A stretch of 64,000 nt of DNA from Pelomonas parva (GCF_043555835.1 NZ_JBIGHV010000005.1:186001-250000); one strand, 5' to 3'. Positions 19,092 to 28,303 are shown, numbered from the stretch's first letter. Notes: a model not told the origin generated them from the sequence alone. Numbers and translations: made by a program.

Positions 19092-19580
19092 TCAGTCCCG
19101 GAAGTTGTTGTAGGTCAGCGGCGTGTCGCTGAAGCTCTTTTTCATGTGGGCGATGGCCGTCTGCAGATCGTCACGGTTCTTGCCGGTCACGCGCACGGCG
19201 TCGCCCTGGATGCTGGCCTGGACCTTGAGCTTGCTCTCCTTCAGCGAGGTCACGATCTTCTTGGCCAGCGTCGCCTCGATGCCTTCCTTGATTTTGTAGA
19301 CCTGGCGCACCTTGTCGCCGCCGAGCTTCTCGATCTTCTCCTGCTTGTCGAGGAAGCTGATGACGACATCCTGCTTGGTCAGCTTGCCGTAGAGCACGGC
19401 CTCGATCTGCTCCAACTGGAAGTCGCTGTCGCCGGTGGCGTGGATTTCCTTGTCCTTGAGTTCGACCTTGGCGCCGGTGCCCTTGAAGTCGAAACGGGTG
19501 CCGATTTCCTTGATGGCGTTGTCGACGCCATTGCGGATCTTGACGTGATCGGGTTCTAGGACGGTGTCGAAGCTGGGCAT
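19092..19580 (-). CDS. yajQ: YajQ-family nucleotide/c-di-GMP-binding protein
   Basis: This is a 162-residue cytoplasmic protein of the YajQ (DUF520) family: MPSFDTVLEPDHVKIRNGVDNA at the start, RFDFKGT in the first half and YNNFRD at the C-terminus. Some family members bind cyclic di-GMP and act with transcription factors. That makes it a possible reader of the signal controlled by the HD-GYP protein at 34.9 kb, but no direct link is visible. The start at 19580 gives the standard N-terminus. It is divergent from murB with only 37 bases between the start codons. Confidence 0.93.
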   Translation of the reverse strand: MPSFDTVLEPDHVKIRNGVDNAIKEIGTRFDFKGTGAKVELKDKEIHATGDSDFQLEQIEAVLYGKLTKQDVVISFLDKQEKIEKLGGDKVRQVYKIKEGIEATLAKKIVTSLKESKLKVQASIQGDAVRVTGKNRDDLQTAIAHMKKSFSDTPLTYNNFRD

Positions 19581-19617
19581 TTGCAGAAGAGGTGTGTGGG
19601 TCTGCGAAAATTTTCCC

Positions 19618-20703
19618 ATGTCCTCGCCCTCACAGACCCCCTTGAACGAAGTGCCTAGCGGCGTGCCGATTCCCCTGCGCATCGAAACCGACGTCAATCT
19701 CAAGCCCTACAACACCTTCGGCCTGCCCGCTGTCGCCAAGCGCCTGGTGCGCATCCGCGAGGCGGCGGACGTGCGCCGGGTCGTTGATCACCCGGAGTTG
19801 GGCAGGGCGCCGAAGTTCGTGCTGGGGGGCGGCAGCAACCTCGTGCTGACCAAGGATGTGGAGGCCGTCGTGCTGAAGGTGGAGATTGCTGGCATCCGCC
19901 TTTTGGAGGAGCGGCCGGACGCCTGGATCGTCGAGGCGGGCGCGGGCGTTGTCTGGCATGAACTGGTCACGTGGACGCTGGACCATGGCTTCCCTGGCCT
20001 GGAGAACATGGCGTTGATCCCGGGCACCGTGGGCGCGGCGCCGGTGCAGAACATCGGCGCCTACGGCATTGAGGTGAAAGACCGGCTGGAGGCGGTCGAA
20101 GTGATGGACCTCATCACCGGCCGGCCGGCGCTGCTGCCGGCCGAGGTCTGCCGCTTTGGCTACCGCGACAGCGTCTTCAAGCACAGTGACTTCGGCGGTC
20201 TGGCCGGCAAGAGCGTCATCACGAAGGTGCGCTTTCGCCTGCCCCGGCCGTGGCAGCCGGTGCTGGGCTATCTGGAGATCGAACGCAAGATGGCCGAGAC
20301 GGGCATCGCGGCGCCGGACGCGCGTCAGATCTACGACTGGATCGTCGCCGTGCGCCGCGCCAAGCTGCCCGACCCGGCGGTGATCGGCAACGCCGGCAGC
20401 TTCTTCAAGAACCCGGTCGTCACCGCCGAGCAGTGCAAGGACATCATCGGCCGCGACCCCGGCATCGTTCACTATCCCATGCCCGACGGAAGCGTGAAGC
20501 TGGCCGCCGGGTGGATGATCGACGCCTGCGGCTGGAAGGGGAAGATGGTGGGCGGAGCGGCGGTCTACGAGAAACAGGCGCTGGTGCTGGTCAACAAGGC
20601 GGACGCGCGCGGCGCGGAGGTCGTGACGCTGGCCCGAGCCATCCAGGAGAGCGTCTACGGGCGCTTCGGCATTCGGCTGGAACCGGAACCGGTGGTGGTA
20701 TGA
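19618..20703 (+). CDS. murB: UDP-N-acetylenolpyruvoylglucosamine reductase
   Basis: This 361-residue flavoenzyme reduces UDP-GlcNAc-enolpyruvate to UDP-MurNAc in peptidoglycan synthesis. FAD-binding blocks NTFGLPA and GGGSNLVL are present. Catalytic residues are seen in YRDSVFK, GNAGSFFKNP (Ser) and the C-terminal LEPEP (Glu). The ATG at 19618 has no Shine-Dalgarno sequence; the preceding bases are AT-rich (GCGAAAATTTTCCC). It overlaps the following DNA ligase gene by 4 bases (ATGA). Confidence 0.96.
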   Translation: MSSPSQTPLNEVPSGVPIPLRIETDVNLKPYNTFGLPAVAKRLVRIREAADVRRVVDHPELGRAPKFVLGGGSNLVLTKDVEAVVLKVEIAGIRLLEERPDAWIVEAGAGVVWHELVTWTLDHGFPGLENMALIPGTVGAAPVQNIGAYGIEVKDRLEAVEVMDLITGRPALLPAEVCRFGYRDSVFKHSDFGGLAGKSVITKVRFRLPRPWQPVLGYLEIERKMAETGIAAPDARQIYDWIVAVRRAKLPDPAVIGNAGSFFKNPVVTAEQCKDIIGRDPGIVHYPMPDGSVKLAAGWMIDACGWKGKMVGGAAVYEKQALVLVNKADARGAEVVTLARAIQESVYGRFGIRLEPEPVVV

Positions 20704-21518
20704 GGCTCGGCCGGCGCGCGCTGCTGGCGTGGCTGGGTTCGGCCGCGCTGCCGGCGGCCGCGCTGGAGCCGCTGCTGGCGCGCACGGCGCCGGCAGGCAT
20801 CGACCCCAAGCGCTACCTCGTCAGCGAGAAGCTGGATGGCGTGCGCGCGCTGTGGGATGGCACGACGCTGCGGTTTCGCAGTGGCCGTGTGATCGCCGCG
20901 CCGGCATGGTTCCTGGCGGCGCTGCCCAGGACACCGCTGGACGGCGAGCTGTGGATTTCACGGCGCAGCTTCGATGTGCTGTCGGCTGCGGTCAGGCGCG
21001 CCGAGCCGGTCGACGCCGAATGGCGCCGCATCACTTACCGCGTGTTTGAGCTGCCGGCCGGTGATGGCACGTTCGAGCAGCGCGCTGACAAGATCAAGTC
21101 GCTGGCGAACGACATCGTCGTGCCGGTCGAGCAGCAGCGCCTCAAGTCGAATGCCGAGCTGCGTGCGAAGTTGAAGCAGGTCGTCGACGCGGGCGGCGAA
21201 GGCCTGATGCTGCACCGCGCCGATGCGCCGCTGGCGTCCGGCCGCAGCGACCTGCTGCTCAAGCTCAAGCCTCATGCCGACGCCGAAGCGGTCGTCATCG
21301 GCCACGAGCCCGGCAAGGGTCGCCTGGCGGGACAGCTCGGCGCGCTGGATCTGCAGACGCCGGAGGGCGTGCGCTTCAAGCTGGGCACCGGCTTCACCGA
21401 CGCCCAGCGTCGTGACCCACCGGCCATCGGCGCGACGGTCACCTACCGCTACCGCGACCTCACCCCGTCAGGGAAGCCGCGGTTCGCGAGCTTCCTCCGC
21501 GTCGCCGAGACGTTCTAG
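20700..21518 (+). CDS. Exported ATP-dependent DNA ligase (Lig E-like)
   Basis: This 272-residue minimal ATP-dependent DNA ligase consists of a nucleotidyltransferase domain and an OB domain. The adenylated Lys lies in SEKLDGVRA (motif I). DGELW (motif III), EGLMLH (motif IV) and LLKLKPHADAEAVVIG (motif V) follow. The N-terminus carries a signal peptide with an Arg pair (RRALLAWLGSAALPAAA), as in periplasmic Lig E enzymes. It probably repairs DNA in the periplasm, perhaps during uptake. Its ATG overlaps the murB stop (ATGA), implying translational coupling. Confidence 0.9.
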   Translation: MRLGRRALLAWLGSAALPAAALEPLLARTAPAGIDPKRYLVSEKLDGVRALWDGTTLRFRSGRVIAAPAWFLAALPRTPLDGELWISRRSFDVLSAAVRRAEPVDAEWRRITYRVFELPAGDGTFEQRADKIKSLANDIVVPVEQQRLKSNAELRAKLKQVVDAGGEGLMLHRADAPLASGRSDLLLKLKPHADAEAVVIGHEPGKGRLAGQLGALDLQTPEGVRFKLGTGFTDAQRRDPPAIGATVTYRYRDLTPSGKPRFASFLRVAETF

Positions 21519-21572
21519 TCAGTCGGTGACAGAGCTACTCGCTGCGCTCGATCGGTCTGTCCCGCAAGGGCT

Positions 21573-22889
21573 CTAGCTTTCCAGCTTGGGCAGCCCGCCA
21601 CCGGCCAGCAGGCCCACGCCGGTGTAGACGCCCAGCTTGCCGCGCGTGTCGCTGATGTCGAGGTTGCGCATGGTCAGCTGGCCGATGCGGTCGGCGGGGC
21701 TGAAGGCGCCTTCGACCTTTTCCATGCTCAGGCGCTCGGGCGCATAGGTCAGGTTGGGGCTCTTCGTGTCCAGCAGCGAGTAGTCATTGCCGCGGCGCAG
21801 CTCGATGGCGACCTCGCCGGTGATGGCGCGGGCAATCCAGCGCTGGGCAGATTCGCGCAGCATGATGGCCTGCGGGTCGAACCAACGGCCCTGGTAGAGC
21901 AGGCGGCCGAGCTTGCGGCCGTTGTCGCGGTAGAGCTCGATGGTGTCTTCGTTGTGGATGCCGGTGACCAGACGCTCGTAGGCGATGTGCAGCAGCGCCA
22001 GGCCGGGGGCCTCGTAGATGCCGCGGCTCTTGGCCTCGATGATGCGGTTCTCGATCTGGTCGCTCATGCCCAGGCCGTGGCGGCCGCCGATGACATTGGC
22101 CTCGGCCAGCAGCGCTACCGGGTCGCGGTACTCGACGCCGTTCAGCGCGACGGGCACGCCCTCTTCAAACCGCACCGACACCGTCTCGGCCTTGACGACC
22201 ACGTCCTCGCGCCAAAAGGCCACGCCCATGATGGGGTTGACGATCTTGATGCCGCTGTTCAGGTGCTCCAGGTCCTTGGCCTCGTGCGTGGCGCCCAGCA
22301 TGTTGGAGTCGGTCGAGTAGGCCTTCTCGGCGCTCATCTTGTAGGCGAAGCCCTTCTCCGTCATGAAGGCCGACATCTCGGCGCGGCCGCCCAGCTCGTC
22401 GATGAAGGTCTGGTCCAGCCAGGGCTTGTAGATCTTCAGCGCCGGGTTGGTCAGCAGGCCGTAGCGGTAGAAGCGCTCGATGTCGTTGCCCTTGTAGGTC
22501 GAGCCGTCGCCCCAGATGTTGACGCCGTCGGCTTTCATCGCGGCCACCAGCATCGTGCCAGTCACGGCGCGGCCGATGGGCGTGGTGTTGAAGTAGGTGA
22601 CGCCGGCCGTGCTGATGTGGAAGGCGCCGGCCTGCAGCGCGGCGATGCCTTCGGCCACCAGCTGCGCGCGGCAGTCCACGAGGACGGCCTTCTCGGCGCC
22701 GTACAGCATGGCCTTGCGCGGGATCTCGTCGTAGTCGGGCTCGTCGGGCTGGCCGAGGTTGGCCGTGTAGGCATAGGGCAGGGCGCCCTTGAGCTTCATC
22801 CAGTGCAGCGCGGCCGAGGTGTCGAGGCCGCCGGAGAAGGCGATGCCGACCTTCTGGCCGACGGGAACGGATTGCAGGATCGTGGACAT
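21573..22889 (-). CDS. argG: Argininosuccinate synthase
   Basis: This 438-residue cytoplasmic enzyme joins citrulline and aspartate with ATP in arginine synthesis. The P-loop is FSGGLDTSAALHWM. The sequence follows the longer Escherichia coli-type ArgG (GDGSTYKGNDIERFYRYG; STDSNMLGATHEAKDLEHL) and not the short type. It starts 12 bases after the small GNAT gene on the same strand. The gap to the converging ligase gene is 54 bases and holds a weak inverted repeat (GACAGA...TCTGTC). Confidence 0.97.
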   Translation of the reverse strand: MSTILQSVPVGQKVGIAFSGGLDTSAALHWMKLKGALPYAYTANLGQPDEPDYDEIPRKAMLYGAEKAVLVDCRAQLVAEGIAALQAGAFHISTAGVTYFNTTPIGRAVTGTMLVAAMKADGVNIWGDGSTYKGNDIERFYRYGLLTNPALKIYKPWLDQTFIDELGGRAEMSAFMTEKGFAYKMSAEKAYSTDSNMLGATHEAKDLEHLNSGIKIVNPIMGVAFWREDVVVKAETVSVRFEEGVPVALNGVEYRDPVALLAEANVIGGRHGLGMSDQIENRIIEAKSRGIYEAPGLALLHIAYERLVTGIHNEDTIELYRDNGRKLGRLLYQGRWFDPQAIMLRESAQRWIARAITGEVAIELRRGNDYSLLDTKSPNLTYAPERLSMEKVEGAFSPADRIGQLTMRNLDISDTRGKLGVYTGVGLLAGGGLPKLES

Positions 22890-22901
22890 GGTGAGGGTCT
22901 C

Positions 22902-23165
22902 TTAGACGAGGTTCTGCCACTCGGGGTGGCGCTGGATGTAGACGTGGACGTAGCTGCAGGCGGGCTGGACCTTCAGGCCTTCTGCCCGGGCCCATTGCAG
23001 GCCGGCTTCGACGAGCTTCGCTGCCAGGCCCTGGCCCTGGTAGGCCTGCGGTACGCCGGTGTGCGTGAAGACGACGCGGCCGGCCCCGAGCTGGTAGTCG
23101 AGCACGCTGACCGGCGTGGTCGGCAGCGTGAAGCGCTGGCGGTCGGGTTCGTGCTGCGGCGTCAT
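22902..23165 (-). CDS. Small GNAT-like N-acetyltransferase (YjdJ type)
   Basis: This 87-residue protein is of the short GCN5-related family (YjdJ/GNAT type 2). It has the acetyl-CoA-binding block VPQAYQGQGLAAKLVEAGLQWA and the C-terminal CSYVHVYIQRHPEW. The acceptor is unknown. Its start overlaps the yaeQ stop (ATGA) and it lies 12 bases upstream of argG, so yaeQ, this gene and argG probably share a transcript. Proximity to argG does not by itself imply an arginine-related role. Confidence 0.87.
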   Translation of the reverse strand: MTPQHEPDRQRFTLPTTPVSVLDYQLGAGRVVFTHTGVPQAYQGQGLAAKLVEAGLQWARAEGLKVQPACSYVHVYIQRHPEWQNLV

Positions 23166-23722
23166 TCGCTGGCCGTCTTCAGGGCAACGGGATGGATCTC
23201 GACCGAGGCACTGCTGGTCGACACATAGATGCTGCCGTCCTGGATGCTGATCTGCAGCTGCATGCTGCGTTCGGCCAGCGGGATCAGGGCTTGCGACTGC
23301 TCGGCAGGGATTTGCCAGACGGCCAGGCGCGGCGCGCGCGTCAGCTTGTTCTCAAGGCCGGCCCACCAGACCGGCGTGCTCGACGCGAAGCTGTAGACGC
23401 TGACGCGGCGGGCACGGCCGTGAGCCTTCATCAGGCGGCGCTCGTCGGGCTGGCCGAGGTCGATCCAGTGCTGCACCTCGCCCGTCAGGTCGAGCTGCCA
23501 GAGGTCGGGCTCGTCCACGTCGGACAGGCCCTTGGTGAACTCCAGCCGGCCGTTGAGGTCGTCCGCCGTCACGTTCAGTGCGTAGGCCAGAACGCGCACC
23601 ATCATGCGTTCGTCGGTCTCGCTGGGGTGGCGGGCGATCGTGAGCGCATGGTCGCCGTAGACATGACGGTCCATGTCGGCGATCTGCAGCTGGGCTTTGT
23701 GGATGGTGGCTTTGAGCGCCAT
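23162..23722 (-). CDS. yaeQ: YaeQ family protein
   Basis: This 186-residue cytoplasmic protein has the typical YaeQ start MALKATIHKAQLQIADMDRHVYGDH and the internal EPDLWQLDLTGEVQHWIDLGQPDERRL. YaeQ has a PD-(D/E)XK nuclease-like fold, but its biochemical role is unsettled. It is first in a probable operon with the small GNAT and argG. Confidence 0.92.
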   Translation of the reverse strand: MALKATIHKAQLQIADMDRHVYGDHALTIARHPSETDERMMVRVLAYALNVTADDLNGRLEFTKGLSDVDEPDLWQLDLTGEVQHWIDLGQPDERRLMKAHGRARRVSVYSFASSTPVWWAGLENKLTRAPRLAVWQIPAEQSQALIPLAERSMQLQISIQDGSIYVSTSSASVEIHPVALKTASE

Positions 23723-23848
23723 TCGGTGGAGATTCGGTGGAGGTACGAGGTGGTAACGAAGCGCAGCCCGCGATTATCGCGGTGAAGGGCTCGTGGCATC
23801 ATGCCGCCTTCCGTTTTGAACCTTCGCAACCCGCGTTGCGCCCTCGTC

Positions 23849-24514
23849 ATGAAACGCATTCTTCTCCCGCTGGCCCTGGTTTTCGCCGTCGCTGCCCAGG
23901 CACAGGTCATCAACAACCCCAAGGCCAAGGTCGATCCGAAGAACAACAAGGTCAGCAAGCCGGTCGTCGAGAAACCCAAGCCCAAGCTGATGTCTCGCGA
24001 CGAGCTGCGCGCCTGCATCGACCAGCAGGAGGCCAACAGCAAGGAAGCGCTGGCCATCAAGGCAGAGCAGAGCGCGTTCGAGGCCAACGAGGAGAAGATC
24101 AGGGCAGAGAAGGTGACGCTTGATGCCGGCGAAGCGGCGCTGAGCAAGCAGGTCACCGAAGTGAAAGCCGAGCGGGATGCCATCCTGGCGGCTCATGCCG
24201 CGCTCACGGCTGAGGCACCCAAGCTGGCGAAGGCCGACCTGAAGACTCGCAACGAAGCGTACACGGCCCGCACCACGGCCTTCAATGCCATGTTCGAGGC
24301 CGCGAAGGCGGCCGAAGTCGAGCAGAACGCCAAGCGCAAGGCCTTCAACGAGAAGATCGATGCGCGGGACGCGCAGTTCAAGACGGTGAAAGAGCGCGAG
24401 GAAAAGTACTTCGACGCCGATGACAAGTGGAAGGCCGAGTGCCAGAACAAGGCCTACGACGAGAACGACGAGAAGGCCATCCGCAAGGAGAAGGCGGCCG
24501 CTGCCGACAAGTGA
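23849..24514 (+). CDS. Exported coiled-coil protein of unknown function
   Basis: This 221-residue protein has a clear signal peptide (MKRILLPLALVFAVAAQAQ). A Lys/Pro/Val-rich linker follows, then a long Lys/Glu/Ala-rich helix with heptad character from about residue 50 to 200. Two Cys residues, one near CIDQQE and one near ECQNK, could form a disulphide that ties the ends of the hairpin. I know similar proteins from Burkholderiales but no function. The start at 23849 is chosen because it begins the signal peptide. It ends in a terminator. Confidence 0.8.
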   Translation: MKRILLPLALVFAVAAQAQVINNPKAKVDPKNNKVSKPVVEKPKPKLMSRDELRACIDQQEANSKEALAIKAEQSAFEANEEKIRAEKVTLDAGEAALSKQVTEVKAERDAILAAHAALTAEAPKLAKADLKTRNEAYTARTTAFNAMFEAAKAAEVEQNAKRKAFNEKIDARDAQFKTVKEREEKYFDADDKWKAECQNKAYDENDEKAIRKEKAAAADK

Positions 24515-24546
24515 CCCACGCCGTTCGCTGACCTGCACCACCAGCC

Positions 24547-24580
24547 GGGCCGCCCCCCACCAGGGAGCGGCCCTTCTTCA
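24547..24580 (+). terminator. Rho-independent terminator
   Basis: GGGCCGC (24547-24553) pairs perfectly with GCGGCCC (24567-24573) across a 13-base loop and is followed by the T-rich tail TTCTTCATTGTTT. It lies 33 bases after the coiled-coil protein gene and just before oligopeptidase A. Confidence 0.8.
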
Positions 24581-24598
24581 TTGTTTCGGGAGATCCCC

Positions 24599-26650
24599 AT
24601 GAACAACCCCAACCCGCTGCTGCAGGACTGGACCGGCGCCCACGGCCTGCCGCCCTTTGCCGACATCGCCCCCGGGCACTTCCAAGCCGCCTTCGACGCG
24701 GCGCTCGCCGAGCACCGCGCCGAGGTCGATGCGATCGCCGCTCAGGTCGAGCCGCCGAGCTTTGCGAACACGCTCGCCGCCTTTGATGCCAGCGGCCGCC
24801 GGCTCACCCGGCTGGAGCATTTGTTCTACACGCTGGCCGCCTCGGCCACGTCGCCCGAGCTGCAGGTCGTGCAGCGCGATCTGGCTGCGCCGCTGTCGGC
24901 GCACGGCAGTGCCGTCTACATGCATGCGGGGCTGTTCGCCCGCGTCGACGCCTTGTTCGAGGCGCGCGAGCGCCTGGGCCTGTCGGCCGAGCAGCGCCGC
25001 CTGCTGGAGCGTGTGCACCTGGACTTCCTGCGTGCCGGCGCGCGCCTGTCGCCCGAGGCCAAGGCCCGCTATGCCGCCGTCATGGCCCGGCTGGCCGAGC
25101 TGAACACCCGCTTTGCGCAGAACGTGCTGGCGTCCGAAAACGGCTACCAGCTGCGGCTGGCGGGCGAGGCGGATCTTGCCGGCCTGCCCGGCTTCGTGCG
25201 TGCTGCGGCCCGCCAGGCGGCCGTGGAGCGAGCGCTGGAGGAGGGCGTTCACGTCATCACGCTGTCGCGCTCGCTGATCGTGCCCTTCCTCTCTTTCAGC
25301 GCGCGGCGCGACCTGCGCGAGCAGGCCTGGCGCGCCTGGGTGGGCCGGGGTGACAACACGGGTGAAACGGACAACCGCGCCATCTGCCGCGAGATCCTCG
25401 AATTGCGCGCCGAACAAGCCGCGCTGCATGGCCATGCCTGCTATGCCGACTTCGCGCTGGAGGACACGATGGCGCGCAGCCAGGCAGCCGTGATGGGCCT
25501 GCTGGAGCGCGTCTGGCATCCGGCGTTGGCCGCACAGGCGCGCGAGCGCGAGGCCGTTCTCGGCGCCATGGCCGCTGTGGGAGCCACTCATGAACTCCAG
25601 CCCTGGGACTGGCGCTTCTACGCCGAGCAGGCCCGGCGCGCGCGCTTCGAGCTGGACGAGGCCGAGGTCAAGCCCTACTTCCCGCTGGAGCGCATGGTTG
25701 CGGCGATGTTCGACTGCGCCAGCCGCCTGTTCGGCCTGCAGTTCAAGCCACGACCGGACATCGCCGGCTACCACGCGGATGTGCGCGCCTACGAGGTGCT
25801 CAACGCCGACGGCTCCTTGCGGGGCCTATTCCTGCAGGACAACTTCGCCCGCCCGACCAAACGCAGCGGCGCGTGGATGAACGCGCTGCGCAACCAGAGC
25901 CGCGCGTTGGGCGCCACGCCCGTCATCCTGAACAACAACAACTTCGCGCGCGGTGCGGCGGGCGAGCCGACGCTGCTCAGCTTCGACGACGTGCGCACGC
26001 TGTTCCATGAGTTCGGCCACGGCCTGCACGGCCTGCTATCCAGCGTCGAGCACGAGCGCCTGGCCGGCACCCAGGTGCTGCGCGACTTCGTCGAGCTGCC
26101 GTCCCAGCTCTACGAACACTGGATGGCCGAGCCGCAGGTGCTGAAGACCTTCGCCCGGCATTGGCAAACCGACGAGCCGCTGCCCGACGCACTGCTCGCC
26201 AAGCTGCAGGCCGCGCGGCAGTTCGGCCAGGGCTACGAGACGCTGCGCTACACGGCCAGCGCGCTCGTCGACATCGCGGTGCACGCGTTGCCAGAAGCGC
26301 CAGCCGACGTGGTCGCCTTCGAGGCAGAGACGCTGGCGCAATGGCGGCTCCCGGCCGAGGTCGGCCTGAACCACCGGCTGACGCATTTCCAGCACCTGTT
26401 CAGCAGCGCGGGCTACGCGGCCGGCTACTACGTCTACCTGTGGGCCGAGGTGCTGGACTGCGATGCCTTCGACGCCTTCGTCGAGGCGGGAAGCGTGTTC
26501 GATGCCGACGTGGCGGCGCGGCTGCGCGAGTGCATCTACGCGGCCGGCAACAGCCGCGAGCCGGGCGAGGCCTTCCGCGCTTTCCGCGGCCGCGACCCGG
26601 TCGTGGAGCCCATGCTGAAGGACCGCGGCCTGCTGGAGCCGGCCGCTTGA
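24599..26650 (+). CDS. prlC: Oligopeptidase A (M3 zinc metallopeptidase)
   Basis: This 683-residue cytoplasmic peptidase degrades short peptides, including cleaved signal peptides. The zinc motif is HEFGH in TLFHEFGHGLHGLLS. The family blocks DNFARPTKRSGAWM and GYAAGYYVYLWAEVLDCDAF are present, and the length is typical. The start is MNNPNPLLQDW at 24599. The stop overlaps the TTG start of the following serine hydrolase gene. Confidence 0.96.
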   Translation: MNNPNPLLQDWTGAHGLPPFADIAPGHFQAAFDAALAEHRAEVDAIAAQVEPPSFANTLAAFDASGRRLTRLEHLFYTLAASATSPELQVVQRDLAAPLSAHGSAVYMHAGLFARVDALFEARERLGLSAEQRRLLERVHLDFLRAGARLSPEAKARYAAVMARLAELNTRFAQNVLASENGYQLRLAGEADLAGLPGFVRAAARQAAVERALEEGVHVITLSRSLIVPFLSFSARRDLREQAWRAWVGRGDNTGETDNRAICREILELRAEQAALHGHACYADFALEDTMARSQAAVMGLLERVWHPALAAQAREREAVLGAMAAVGATHELQPWDWRFYAEQARRARFELDEAEVKPYFPLERMVAAMFDCASRLFGLQFKPRPDIAGYHADVRAYEVLNADGSLRGLFLQDNFARPTKRSGAWMNALRNQSRALGATPVILNNNNFARGAAGEPTLLSFDDVRTLFHEFGHGLHGLLSSVEHERLAGTQVLRDFVELPSQLYEHWMAEPQVLKTFARHWQTDEPLPDALLAKLQAARQFGQGYETLRYTASALVDIAVHALPEAPADVVAFEAETLAQWRLPAEVGLNHRLTHFQHLFSSAGYAAGYYVYLWAEVLDCDAFDAFVEAGSVFDADVAARLRECIYAAGNSREPGEAFRAFRGRDPVVEPMLKDRGLLEPAA

Positions 26651-27924
26651 GCCTGCGGCGGTGGCTGCTCGCAGCGGCCCTGGCCGGGCTGACTGCAGCG
26701 CACGCCGCCCCCCTGGTCGTGCCGGCGCGCATCGACGCCGCCTTGTCGGCCATGGTCAAGCGCGGCGAGCTGGTGGGCGTCACCGCCGTCGTCTATGAAG
26801 GCGGCAGCGAGGCCTATTTCGGCGCCTTCGGCCAGGCGGACCGGGAGGCCGACCGGGCGATGGCGCGTGACGCGCTGATGCAGATCCACTCGATGACCAA
26901 GCCCCTCACCGGCGTGGCGCTGATGCAGCTCTACGAGCTGGGCAGGTTCCAACTCGACGACCCGGTGGCCAAGTACCTGCCGGAGTTCGCGAACCCGCGG
27001 GTCTGGGTGGGCGAGGGGGCGGACGGCCAGCCCGTCACCGAGCCGGCCGCGCGCGCCATCACGATCCGCGACCTGGGCCGGCACACCAGCGGCATCGCCA
27101 GCGGCTTGGGCATGCCGCCCGCCCTGGAGCGCCACAACAACGCGCACTACCGAGGCATAGCCTGGACATCCGACCTGAGCGAACTGGTCGCCCGCACGGC
27201 CTTGGCGCCTCTGGTCGCGCATCCCGGTCGGCGCTGGACCTACGACCTGGCGACAAACGTGCAGGCCCGCCTGGTCGAGAAGCTGTCGGGCCAGCGCTTC
27301 GAGGACTACCTGCGCGACCACCTGTTCCAGCCCATGGGCATGGCCAGCACGCGCTTCCATGTCGCGCCCGACGCCGCCGACCGCGCCCGCTTCGCGCCCA
27401 GCTACGCCCGTGATGCGAACGGCCGGCTGCAGCGCATCCCCGATGCCCAGTCACGTGCCTACAACGACACCGACTGGCAGCTCAAGACCGGCACCACGGG
27501 TCTGGTGTCGACGCTGGACGACTACATGACCTTCGCGCGCATGCTGCTGGACGGTGGCGTGGCGCCCAACGGGACGCGGGTGCTGAAAGCGGAGACGGTC
27601 AAGCTAATGGCGACGGATGCGCTGCCGGCCGAGCTGACCGACCGCTCGTGGCTGCCCAGCAAGGGCAACGTCGGCTTCGGCATCAACGTCGGCGTGCGCG
27701 TCGGGCCGCCGCGCAACTCGGGCGAGTTCTCCGGCGCGCCGGGCGAGTTCTTCTGGGACGGCGCGGCCAACACGCTGTTCTGGGTCGACCCCAAGCACGG
27801 CATCGCGGCGGTGCTGTTCACGCAGTTCTACCCGCCGGGCGACGGCAAGCTGAACCGGGCTTTCCGGGACGCGGTCTATGCGGACGACGCCGAGGCCTTT
27901 GCCGGCAACAAGCCGAAACCTTAG
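26647..27924 (+). CDS. Beta-lactamase-fold serine hydrolase, exported
   Basis: This 425-residue class C beta-lactamase/esterase-like protein has the nucleophile motif SMTK (SxxK) after MQIH and the usual aromatic block RWTYDLATN. It carries an N-terminal signal peptide (LLAAALAGLTAAHAA). Members hydrolyse esters, D-amino-acid peptides or beta-lactams, and the substrate is not predictable. The start is TTG at 26647, overlapping the prlC stop (TTGA); no ATG gives a signal peptide. It converges with the DUF454 gene, sharing 4 bases. Confidence 0.85.
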   Translation: MSLRRWLLAAALAGLTAAHAAPLVVPARIDAALSAMVKRGELVGVTAVVYEGGSEAYFGAFGQADREADRAMARDALMQIHSMTKPLTGVALMQLYELGRFQLDDPVAKYLPEFANPRVWVGEGADGQPVTEPAARAITIRDLGRHTSGIASGLGMPPALERHNNAHYRGIAWTSDLSELVARTALAPLVAHPGRRWTYDLATNVQARLVEKLSGQRFEDYLRDHLFQPMGMASTRFHVAPDAADRARFAPSYARDANGRLQRIPDAQSRAYNDTDWQLKTGTTGLVSTLDDYMTFARMLLDGGVAPNGTRVLKAETVKLMATDALPAELTDRSWLPSKGNVGFGINVGVRVGPPRNSGEFSGAPGEFFWDGAANTLFWVDPKHGIAAVLFTQFYPPGDGKLNRAFRDAVYADDAEAFAGNKPKP

Positions 27925-28289
27925 TTTTCAGGCCGTCGCCACAGCCAGATCGCCACGGTGGCCATGATCGCCGGCACCCCCAGCTGCACGGCCAGCGGCA
28001 CGGGCATGAACATCAGCATGACGGCGCTGCACGTCATCATGACGGTGGCCAGCCACTTGGCACGGCGTGGCACGGCGCCGTGGTCGCGCCAGCTGCGGAT
28101 GTGGGGGCCGAAGTGGGTGTGGTTCAACAGCCAGGCCTCCAGCGCCGGCCAGCCCTTGCTCGCGGCCCAGGCGGCCAGCAGCAGGAAGGGCACGGCAGGC
28201 AGCAAGGGCAGCACCAGGCCCAGCATGGCGAGCACCAGGCTCAGTACCGCCAATGCGCGCCACAGCAACCGGACCAGCGCGCGATGCAT
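27921..28289 (-). CDS. DUF454 (YbaN family) inner-membrane protein
   Basis: This 122-residue membrane protein resembles YbaN/DUF454: VLPLLPAVPFLLLAAWAASKGWP, then HTHFGPHIRSWRDHGAVPRRAKW, then two further hydrophobic helices. The function is unknown. It is the last gene of the long minus-strand block, 14 bases after the ABC ATPase gene, and its 3' end overlaps the converging serine hydrolase. Confidence 0.88.
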   Translation of the reverse strand: MHRALVRLLWRALAVLSLVLAMLGLVLPLLPAVPFLLLAAWAASKGWPALEAWLLNHTHFGPHIRSWRDHGAVPRRAKWLATVMMTCSAVMLMFMPVPLAVQLGVPAIMATVAIWLWRRPEN

Positions 28290-28303
28290 GGCCTATTTCA
28301 CGC

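Noticed and set aside
21519..21572. GACAGA...TCTGTC inverted repeat between the ligase and argG as a terminator
   Set aside because: A 6-bp stem with a 22-base loop and no T-tract cannot be supported.
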